Of a stretch of DNA of 64,000 bases, positions 19,501 to 28,327 are shown in pieces. The first letter of the stretch is position 1; every line of letters begins with the position of its first letter. The notes below the pieces were generated by a model. The model was not told the origin of the DNA, ran no database searches, and was given only the letters and a program-made list of their open reading frames with translations. The position numbers and the translations under genes were made by a program. The stretch is from Nannochloropsis oceanica (lineage: Eukaryota; Sar; Eustigmatophyceae; Eustigmatales; Monodopsidaceae). The stretch covers positions 248,001 through 312,000 of the forward strand of contig CP038134.1 in the NCBI GenBank assembly GCA_004519485.1, written 5' to 3'.

Positions 19501-22500
19501 ATGTCTTCCTCCTCCGCATCCACCCCCTCTCACCAACATATCCATGCGGCAACTGCCTCTGCCCGGGCCGCCGCTGCCGCTACCGCAGCTGCAGCTGCTG
19601 CTCGGAGCATCAGCCATGCTGCGCAGCCTTTCTGGTCAGTCGATCAATTGGATTGGTTGGACGCCTCGGTGTGGTCCACGATTGCCCAGCACGGACAACA
19701 GATTAACATCTATTCGCCTGATATCCAGGAAGTGATCGATGTTACGGATGGACGGTTGCGGAATTTGTATGATGCCTTTGACAGGTACGTGTAGGAGGTA
19801 GGGGGGGGACTGAGGGAGAGAGGAGGAAGGAGAGTAAGGCATGGAGGGAGACAGGAAAGGAAGATTGGGAGATGCGACGGTTTGCGGTGGCATTCAGTTT
19901 ACTTCTACCCTTCCTGTTGACAATCCTGAAGGTGTTCACAATTTTGAGCGAGCAGTAACCTACCACATCCCCCTCTTCCTCTCCCCCCTCCCCCCCCCCG
20001 CTTTGCTCCCTTTTTGCAACAGAGATTTTGACGGGCGTTTGAGCAAGCCGGAATTGCTCCAAGGACTGGCACAGCAGGGTTTTCATAACCTGGAAGGAAC
20101 GCGGGAGTTTGAACTGTTGTGGGAGACATGCGAGAAAATCACCAAGAGTGACGGTGGAGGAGGAGGAGGGGAAGGAAGAGGCGAGGAGGAGGAAGCGGAG
20201 GGGGTGGGAGGGCCGGAGCTGGCAGGGGGAGGACGAGGTCGAGGAAAAGGAGGGAGGGCAGTGGGAGGAGAGGAGAGCGATGAAAGAAAGGATGAGAATC
20301 GGATTACGTTTGCGGCTTTTAAGCGCATTGTGCAGCGTTTGAAGATGGAGTTGTTGTTCTTGCCAGCGATGTGCCTGCGGGGGGGGGGGGGGGGGGGTCC
20401 GGCACAAGAGAAGGGGCAGAGAGGGAGGTTCAGGTGGGAGGGATGTGGGATAGTAGAAGCTGTACTCCCGTTCCGTATGGAGCGCCCTTGGCTGTCTCGG
20501 TAGATGCCGTCCCTGCTATTGAAAGAGGAGGGGAAGGGGCAATATGGGGGGTGGGAGGGACGGGGCAAGGAGTGAGCGAGTCTATTATGGTGGCACCGGC
20601 GCCCAGATTGCTGTCGGGATTGGGGGGGGGGGATCACACGTGTAGTAATGATATGTGTGTTACCTTGGGAGGAGGAGGGCTAGCAGGAGGGGCAGGAGCA
20701 GGGGGGGAGGGAGGGGAGGGAGGGCGGATAACGCCGGGGTTGCCCTACCCTGATTACGGAACTGCAACTCCTGCTTATTTGCCGATAGATGGCCAAGAAG
20801 AGGAGGGAGGGAGGGAGGGAAGGAGGGAAAGGGGAGGCAATGGTCGGATGGAGATAGTGAAGTTCTCAAGCGTGGACTACAACGAGAAGAGGTATGCCGC
20901 CGAGATTCCTGTGGCGGACACGTACGCGTTCTTCACGGCCCATCGAGACCCCAAGGACTTCATGATGCGCTGGCTACACTTGGAGGGGATCGATAGGTAC
21001 GTCATTTGTACCTTCCCTTGTCCCCCCCTCCCCCCTCCCGACCCGTTTCTCTTCCGCCTTTCTTTCCAGTCGGACGTGTATATTTTCTTTCATTCCCACA
21101 CATCACTTTGAATGAGGGATCTTCTGATGCGGCTTTCGTTACCGAATGTCTGTCAATATTCTCAACCCTTCCTTCCTGCCTTCCTCACCCCCTCCCTCCC
21201 CCTCTTTCCCTCCTCACACCACCACCCGCAGGTTGACCATCCTTCGTTTTGCGGTCAAGTACTCTCTCCACCCTCTCTGTGTCGAAGACGCCCTCAAGCT
21301 CGAGGACCAGCAGCCCAAGGTGAACAAATACGGCTCCCACTACTTCATAGTCATGCCTTTCTTCCGGTTGGCGAGGGAGAGTCGGGAGGTATATTGCGAA
21401 CGGGGGGGGAGGAAGGAAGGGAGGGAGGGAGGAAGCGAGGGAGAGAATAAGATTGCATGCATTCATATATATATCCCTGTTTCCTGATATTGAAGGGCCT
21501 TATTCTAAGAAGCATGACCAGCGCGGTTGCCTCGCGGATGCCCCACCGCCAGCCAACTCCTCCCCCTCTCCCTCCCTCCCTCTTGCCCTCCCTCCCTCCC
21601 TCCCTCTTCCAGGCGCTTGACGCCCTGCGGCAGCAGCGACGTCGTAACACGGGGATTATCAAAAGCACTGCTGAAGCCGCCGCGGCTTTAGCGGGGGCTC
21701 GGCGGGAGGAAGGAAGGGAGGGAGGAAAGTGTAATCGAAAGGGGAAGAAGCCGGCGGGCATAGGGGAGGGATGGTCCGATTTCCACTTTAAGGTCGAATG
21801 GTCCAAGTTGTGTATTTTCATGGCCGGTCGTCCCAGCTACGACACCATTATCTCCCTGCACAGCAAGTGGGAGACGTTCAACAACGAGACGGACGAGATG
21901 CTCTGGGGGGAGGGAGGGGGTGGGGAGTGGGAGGGAGGAAGGGACGGAGAGGTTGGTAGAGGAAGGGGAAGGAGGGGGGGGATGGGGAGTCGGTCGGCAA
22001 GCACGGCATCCTTGTCGGCGGCAGCGGCCAGGGCGCCAGTGGGGAGAGGGAGGGGAGAAGCGGAGGGATTGCGTTCGAGAAGGGGAGGAGGAAGGGAGGG
22101 AGGGAGGGATGTGTCAAGTAGTAGCACGAACAGCAGCAGTGGGGAGGAAGGGCTGATTGCAAGAGATTTTGTGGCAGCTTCGCATTACCACCATCATCAT
22201 AACAATCATTACTTTCACCCTTACGGTGGGTGTACGGCCATTCCCCCCTCCAACGGTTGCGGAGGCTGTCCGTCCTCCTCCTCCTCTTCCTCCTCCCCCC
22301 GAGGACATATCTTTGAGAATCTGGTTGCGGCTCTCAAGGTTGACTACTCGGTCTTGCGACAAGGGAACAGCAAGCACCTGCTCTATCGCATCTTGGATGA
22401 GGCAGTGGACTATTTATTGCCCATTGCCCGCGCGTACCGAACGAGGGTCCGATTATTTCAGGCTCACTTGCATCGGAACGAGAGCAAGTTCACCAAGGTG

Positions 22501-23534
22501 AGCCCATGCAAGACATTCCCTCCTTCGTTCCCTCCCTCCGCCTCTTCCTTCACAAGAACACTCCTCATGATAGTCTGGATTCAACATCTTGTCAAAGCGC
22601 TGTCCGACTGCTTTCTCTCAACCCTCCCTCCCTCTCTCCCTCCCCTCGTAGGAACAAATGCGCTTGGTCCTGGGCATGAAGAGCGAGCTACAGCGGCTGC
22701 AGCGACGCATCCGACCCATGAAAGCGGTGGTGCGGCACCTGATGGATGATGAACAGATAGGGCACGACATGAAAGTGTACTTGGAAGACGTGCTGGACCA
22801 CGTGGTGAGGGGGCTGGAGGAGATCGGTGGGTGCATCGAAATGTGCGACTCGACAAAGGAGGAGTTCAAGAGCTTGCGGGTAAGGACGGATGGGAGGAGG
22901 GGAGGAGGGTGGAGGATGTATGTGCGTGTGCATCAGTGGTTGGGCAATTTTCCAGATAATGTCGTGCGGGGCTTGGTGGGGGGAGGGTATACTGAGAGAG
23001 ATGTGGCTCGAGGAAGAGTTTTCGGCTACGGTTACGTCCTTCATACTTTCCTTCCTCCTACGCTCCTTTCCTCCCTCAATGAATTGAATGTTTTCGCTTT
23101 CATCATCCCTCCCTCCTGACACCATCTCCTTTCCTCCCTTTATACTGACTGCTCACGCCATGGCTAGGACCAACGGACAAACGAGGTGCTCTACACGCTG
23201 ACGGTGGTGACGACCATGTTTGTGCCCCTCCAGTTTCTAACTGGAGTGTATGGGGTACGTGCCTGAAGGAATGATGGAGGACGGGAGGGCTAGAAAGAGA
23301 GACTTTTCCTTCCCTTCCCATGGCCAACCCACACGCTTACCACGTCCCTCCCTCCCTGTCTCTTCCACGCTCGCTTCGTATTGAACCAAATAGATGAATT
23401 TCGTCAATGCTGAAGGGCATCCGACCATGCCGGAGCTGCTATGGCCCCGGGGCTATCTGTTCTTTTGGTGCATGGCCGCGACTCTTTTTTCCGTCTCCTT
23501 GTACTTTTTCAGGACGCACCTGTCTTACTCTTGA
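19501..23534 (+). CDS. EF-hand domain fused to CorA-type Mg2+ transporter
   Basis: Seven exons fit by eye: 19501-19784, 20023-20996, 21232-21388, 21613-22497, 22652-22879, 23168-23254 and 23394-23534. All have GT-AG borders, for about 918 residues. The first junction completes an EF-hand loop, DRDFDGRLSKPE, with Asp, Asp, Asp and Glu ligands in place; a second, weaker helix pair follows (ENRITFAAFKRIVQRL). The C-terminal half is CorA: LTILRFAVKYSLHPLCVEDA, then KYGSHYFIVMPFFRL, long helices (LDEAVDYLLPIARAYRTRV, LEDVLDHVVRGLEEI), then TM1 with LYTLTVVTTMFVPLQFLTGV. The signature GMN sits across the last junction (GVYG/MNF) and TM2 is YLFFWCMAATLFSVSLYFF. The family conducts Mg2+ as pentamers; the EF-hand suggests Ca2+ control. 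Large Gly/Arg-rich inserts are lineage-specific. The frame changes across a 19-base G run in exon 2 (20379-20397), so one base is probably miscounted or another splice is used. The stop lies at the left edge of the duplicated unit. Confidence 0.85.
20379..20397. repeat. Poly-G tract (19 bases) inside a coding exon
   Basis: An unbroken run of 19 G lies in exon 2 of the EF-hand/CorA gene. The reading frame that fits upstream (EF-hand) differs by one from the frame that fits downstream (CorA). Confidence 0.9.
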
Positions 23535-24097
23535 GCGGGGGGAAAACGGGGGCAGTGAGGGAGGGAGGGAATATAGCACGGATACCTCTTGTTTCCTTGA
23601 TGCCCTTTGATCTTTAGGATGTAAATTATGGAAGGGAAGGGGGAGGGGAGGGAGATACCTAAACGAGGTAAGGGAGGAGAACATTTATTTTTACAAATGA
23701 CGGTTCGCAGGGATTGTAGACGGCCGCTGGAGGGGGACCGGCGAGAAAGCGAGAAAGAGAAAGAGAGAAAGACTTGGTCGAGGAAGAAGTGTGAAAGCGA
23801 AAAATACATGCATTTGGGCGGCAAGCTAAGTAAGACACTGCCTACCTTCACATGCAACGGTCGAAAGAAAAATGAAGGAGCAGGACGGGGGAAATACGTT
23901 ACACGTGATCACAGGCATAGGCGGTCAAAAGTGGGGACTTCCGTGAGGCTAAGGATCAGCTTTCAAGATGGGGGGATCAAAAGCAAAAAGCGCGAACAAA
24001 GCACCAGTAGCAATTCGAGCCACTGTAATATTTGTCGTTTTGGCTTTTGTTTCAATTCATACATCAGCTTTCAATTTCTACCCATTCAGTTCATATC
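23535..24097. other. Intergenic between CorA and fusion gene copy 1 (convergent)
   Basis: Tail-to-tail spacer of about 560 bases, all inside duplication unit 1. It is the most diverged part between the two units and must hold the 3' ends of both transcripts. Confidence 0.6.
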
Positions 24098-26833
24098 CTA
24101 CCTTGTATGAGTCTCGTTCCATGCCTTTGGCCTTACCACCGCTGGGATCTTCCCCGCACTCTGCATTTCCTGCACCTGTATCAACAAAGCATGGACCTGG
24201 CACGCATAAGCCGACGCAGTGAGACTCAAATGCGTATTCCAGTCCCGTTTAAAAAACTTCTTCAACGGGTCTTTATATTTCTCGTTCTGGTTATTGACAG
24301 TCAAAGCCTTTTTATCGTACTCTTCCAAACTTCTCAAATAATGGTTGATCCGCACGTCCTTAACATCCTTCTTGAGTACACAAGGAATCACAGTTTGATT
24401 CACAAAATCATGGACCGAGGACAGCGCTGTGGCGTTGCTAGTCCTGTTCTCCGGGTGAATGTTCGCAATCAATTTAGGCATACCATCGGCGTTGTCGGGA
24501 GACGCAAGTAAATATGTCTCGGTGACTAACCCCACGGGCTTTTGATGGCGAAACGACGATCCATACCATGTCCGCGCGACTTGCAAGCACGCCTCTCCTT
24601 TGTACTTGGCGTTGAGTGTGTCGGACAAGGTCTCGCCGGGAACGGATGACAAGACAAATTCGTCCAGGTCAGTAAACATGACCCACCGTATCCCCTCCTC
24701 TGGCCCGCGCTCCCGAAACGTTGTAAAGCACTCGTTCAGTACTTTCAGCTGAAGTGCGTCGGAGCTTGCTTGCCTATGACCAGCCAAGTCGTGGTATTCA
24801 ACGATGCCAAGAGCCACATATTTCTCCAAAACCGACCAAGGATTGTCGTCCGAGCCATCGTCGTAAATAATGAACTTCCTTACGCCTTGCGCCCAGTGAA
24901 AAGCAATATGCTCGTCAAGGATGCCCGCGTCAGATTTGATCTCGATGCATAGGCCGATGTCCCGGCGGACCCCATCGTTTGGGTTCCATGGATCGGGCAC
25001 TCTATCCTTCTCCAAATTGCATGTCCCGCTTTTCGTCTTCCGGGCCAGAGTGACAGCCGCAGCTTTGAGCAATCCATCGTCTGACGAAGTCAACTCATCC
25101 AAGAATGAATTAAAGTAGCTCTGACGCAGTTCCTCGGACATCCCGCCGATGGAGGCCGTGGAGACTGCTGACACCGCACCCTGCCCTTCCTCCGCCCCTG
25201 CCTCGTTTGATAACTGTACCGACGACAGAGCTTCCGGCGATGTCAGGAGCACGGCCTTGTCCTCACCCTCCACCTCAATTTTCTTCGCTGACTCTATCAG
25301 AAGCCCCGCTGCTCCTACTTCATCGACCACCATTTGGTCCACGTCGCCCTCTTGGGTCATAGCTTTGGCCGCAAACATCTTGCCCTCAGCCTTGCTTCCC
25401 TCCATCAAGCCTTTGGTAGCCAGAGTGACAGAAGCATTGTTCGTAGCAGACACATAGAGTAGACCCAATATCACCAAAGCGGAAAGCCGCCTTATGCTGA
25501 TGCTGTTATCGGCGTTCTTGAAGAAGGAGACCGCAAGTAGAAAGGGAAATCTGCTGCTTGGATGGGGCCTGGCCTCGTGCTTGTCTTTGTGCGCCAGCCC
25601 TTGCCCTTGATCTTCCCCCTTGCTACCGCTCCTATACTGAGCGTCGTCTGATTTTCCCTCGAAAGAAGAAGGGTGTGCCAAGGAAGAAGCGGGAAAGCCC
25701 TCTGCAGTGAAGTAGAGATGGACGCCGGTGACCACCAAGACGATAGCCAGAAGCTCCTGGAATAGGACCGGTTCCTTGAACAGCATGCCTTCTAGCAGAA
25801 CACAGAGACATAAAGCAACGCTGCCCAGGACCAGGCGAGTCAGCACACCGCATTGCTGGATGATGATGGCCACCAGCAAGCCTTCCGCCGCCGACAGGAT
25901 AGTCAGGAGAACGGTTGTTCCATTCCACCCTCGGAAGAACTGCTCTGCTTGAAGCGTCTCCGCGTCGTAAACGAGCACAAAGGCAACCGCAAAGATCAGA
26001 CCATAAAAGGACAGGACTGATTGTTGTTCCCATCGCAGGGAGGCTTGGTCTTTTTGATGAGGCGTGGACTCGGTGCTGCTGTCTATGTCGTTGTCTGGGC
26101 GCGATACCACCGTATCAGGAGACGAACCATTACCTGTTGCACCGCCGTCGGCATTCAAGTACTTTTCCGCCATCATGCCTGCCACTGCAGAGGTCAATGA
26201 TGTGGCCATGGCCAGGACAATGCCCATCGACTCTTGACGGAAGAGAAGATTCCTGTCCATCTTGACGTCCTCCAGGCAGAGCACCGTGGCTGCACACACC
26301 AGAATGATAATGCCCCGCCATTGTCCCCCGTTCAAGTGCTTGTGCAGCAATGGAATGGACAAGAGCGCCACAATAAATGTGCGGAGATTCATCACGACCG
26401 AGAACATGGAGAAGCGGAGGTGCGACAAAGCATTCAGGACGAGGACATTGGAGAAGAAATAGAGAAGAGCTGGCAGGATCAAGGCCGACTGCCTCACAAC
26501 GGCTCCGACAAAACACCCAGAAGTGTGTCTGACTACTTGCACCATAGTGGCGCCCGGGCGCCGCTGAATCATCACAAAATAACACGCCCAAGCCCCGAGA
26601 CACTTGAGTGCCTCCGCCAAGAGGGCCACAGAGGCAGGATGGTAGTTAGCCTCGTCGATCACGCCAATGAATCCTTCTCCATTCAACGACGATGGCAGCA
26701 GTCGAGGGCTGCTCTTGTGAGAGCTGCGATGCACCAAGGGTACAACGGCCTGCAGCAAGAGCAGGGACAGGGACATCATCAGGGATGAACGTGGACCTCT
26801 TGGCCGGCCATGGCCAGGCGGCGTTTGTTCCAT
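24098..26833 (-). CDS. Nucleotide-sugar transporter fused to GT92-like glycosyltransferase, copy 1
   Basis: Intronless, 911 residues from the ATG at 26833. Residues about 70-378 are an SLC35A-type nucleotide-sugar transporter (UDP-galactose/CMP-sialate family). FFSNVLVLNALSHLRFSMF, MNLRTFIVALLSIPLLHKHL and later TRLVLGSVALCLCVLLEGML match its paired-helix pattern. After a basic Ser-rich stretch an extra membrane helix (about 449-463, LSALVILGLLYVSA) leads to a 150-residue acidic stem. A GT92/DUF23-like catalytic domain follows (about 625-860): IEIKSDAGILDEHIAFHWAQ, GVRKFIIYDDGSDDNPWSVL, then VMFTDLDEF with the metal-binding DxD. Family members transfer galactose or similar sugars in the Golgi. 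The transporter core normally ends in the cytosol, so the added helix would put the catalytic domain in the lumen, where the donor is released. Sugar specificity cannot be read. Convergent with CorA; copy 2 lies 4,813 bases away. Confidence 0.85.
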   Translation of the reverse strand: MEQTPPGHGRPRGPRSSLMMSLSLLLLQAVVPLVHRSSHKSSPRLLPSSLNGEGFIGVIDEANYHPASVALLAEALKCLGAWACYFVMIQRRPGATMVQVVRHTSGCFVGAVVRQSALILPALLYFFSNVLVLNALSHLRFSMFSVVMNLRTFIVALLSIPLLHKHLNGGQWRGIIILVCAATVLCLEDVKMDRNLLFRQESMGIVLAMATSLTSAVAGMMAEKYLNADGGATGNGSSPDTVVSRPDNDIDSSTESTPHQKDQASLRWEQQSVLSFYGLIFAVAFVLVYDAETLQAEQFFRGWNGTTVLLTILSAAEGLLVAIIIQQCGVLTRLVLGSVALCLCVLLEGMLFKEPVLFQELLAIVLVVTGVHLYFTAEGFPASSLAHPSSFEGKSDDAQYRSGSKGEDQGQGLAHKDKHEARPHPSSRFPFLLAVSFFKNADNSISIRRLSALVILGLLYVSATNNASVTLATKGLMEGSKAEGKMFAAKAMTQEGDVDQMVVDEVGAAGLLIESAKKIEVEGEDKAVLLTSPEALSSVQLSNEAGAEEGQGAVSAVSTASIGGMSEELRQSYFNSFLDELTSSDDGLLKAAAVTLARKTKSGTCNLEKDRVPDPWNPNDGVRRDIGLCIEIKSDAGILDEHIAFHWAQGVRKFIIYDDGSDDNPWSVLEKYVALGIVEYHDLAGHRQASSDALQLKVLNECFTTFRERGPEEGIRWVMFTDLDEFVLSSVPGETLSDTLNAKYKGEACLQVARTWYGSSFRHQKPVGLVTETYLLASPDNADGMPKLIANIHPENRTSNATALSSVHDFVNQTVIPCVLKKDVKDVRINHYLRSLEEYDKKALTVNNQNEKYKDPLKKFFKRDWNTHLSLTASAYACQVHALLIQVQEMQSAGKIPAVVRPKAWNETHTR

Positions 26834-28327
26834 GGTCGGTGCGGATCGATTGGCTGCCACCAGAAAGGTGCTAGTGCATTGAAGGGCTGGCTAGGCTTAT
26901 GTATAGCTTCTTAATGTATGTGTTGTCGTCCTATGAAGTGGAAACCGATGCGAGAAGGTAAGAAATGTATATCTTTAATAGAATTAATTCCAGTCAAATT
27001 CGACGGTTTTCGCCCTCTCCTCTTCCTACAAGGCACGCCTTCCATAGCAGCCCTTGTACTACAGATGCAAGGAATTCACTTCTACCAAACTGCCATGATG
27101 ACTTGTGGCGATCTTCCATGGTTGTCGTGTACTTTGGCTTGCGGAGCCTTAACATCCCATCTTTTGGTTCAACATAGTTGCTGGGGCTCCTCGTTTTGAT
27201 CTGGTATTTCTGGGGTCCTCGACGCCATAAATCGATGGGTGGATGGATGTCCAGTATCTTAACATGTCCATGGCATTTGAATGAAATGAGATTGACCGAA
27301 CGTAGGCATTAAAATGTGTCTCAAACTGCCCAAACGACCTTAAAATAGGTGGAAGTGGTCCAATACCAGCTCGGCCGGACGCGAACGAAGTGAAGGCGCC
27401 AAACCCCCTTCGTTCTTTCGCCATACATACAAGGGAGTCTATATCTCCGATTCTCCGAACAGAACATTTGGCCCATTCATTCCCCACTCCCCCAGCCCAT
27501 GCCCGCTTCGAAGCCGTCTGAAGGGGGGTCCCATCACTGCGTCCCAAAATTGAGCCAGTTTTCTCAGAGGATGCCCAAAATGACCAAACGCGGTCATATA
27601 CTGAGATTTCCGGCACTGCATACGGACTGACATAGGTCCTAACTAACTCACAAAGGTACTGCACGTGGCTGCGTCATGTTTGCGTCACTTTGCATCACTC
27701 TCTCTGTCCTTTCCTGCCTTCACTCGATTCAAATTTCCCACCAGTATAGCTTTAATCCTTGTATACCAAGAGCAAATAACACAGACGGATGTATGCGATA
27801 CGTCCATGCTCAGATCTGGCCATCTCCTATTACCTGCACAAGCTGGACCAACCCAAGTACAGCATAGGATTACTTTTCGTAAAGTTTCCCTGTCATCCCC
27901 CACTCCAGGTATTTCAAGCTTTTCATCTTATGACTCTTTTTATTTCCACACACTGCACACACACAGGCCAAAGCTCGTCCCATTGTATCTATCCATGTCT
28001 GCCCGCGCTTCTATCAACCCCTTTTCCTTTTCGTTTTCCCTGTGGTAGATATGGAGGGGGAGTCTGCCGAAGCATTCCGCTTCCCGAATTTTCATAAATT
28101 ACTAGGACAAAGTAGCCCCCTCCGCTTTCACCAGCCGGTTTTAATATGAAAGATCACCAGTTATATCACACCCGGAGAGACCTGGTGATACCCTGCCGGA
28201 CAAGCTTCTTGTCAATTTTGTGGTGAATGGAAACCTCCTCCTGGGGGGAGCAAGCAAGGCCACCGACAACAGCGCCACCTACATCAAAGCATTTGCCAAG
28301 CAAGGCAATTGAGGAGACAGAAATTGT
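26834..28327. other. Upstream flank of copy 1 and spacer between the duplicated units
   Basis: 26834-27159 is the promoter side of copy 1 and is repeated upstream of copy 2. The unique spacer 27160-28327 has no recognisable complete gene. A minus-strand frame at 27149-27664 (171 codons) and a plus-strand one at 27665-28048 are open but show no domain. The spacer ends with a coding-like fragment at 28145-28312. Confidence 0.5.
28145..28312 (+). pseudogene. Orphan coding-like fragment, unknown protein tail
   Basis: This 55-codon frame reads smoothly to a TGA (LPDKLLVNFVVNGNLLLGG then ASKATDNSATYIKAFAKQGN) and has the codon texture of real genes here. It lacks its own start, and no upstream exon was identified with confidence; MEGESAEAFRFPNFHKLLGQ at 28051 in another frame is a candidate. 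It ends 16 bases before duplication unit 2. It may be the tail of a gene cut by the rearrangement. The family is not recognised. Confidence 0.35.

Larger units (their letters stand above)
23529..27159. repeat. Tandem segmental duplication, unit 1
   Basis: This unit of about 3.63 kb is repeated at 28328-31972. It begins with the last codons of the CorA gene (TCTTGAGCGGGG, including the stop) and ends at CTTAACATCCCA. It carries one complete transporter-glycosyltransferase gene with both flanks. By eye the two units differ at four positions over the gene but at about 14 positions plus a 13-base insertion in the first 430 bases. Confidence 0.93.

Noticed and set aside
27149-27664. 171-codon minus-strand frame between the duplicated units as a gene
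   Set aside because: It straddles the duplication border and shows no domain, targeting or codon pattern like neighbouring genes.
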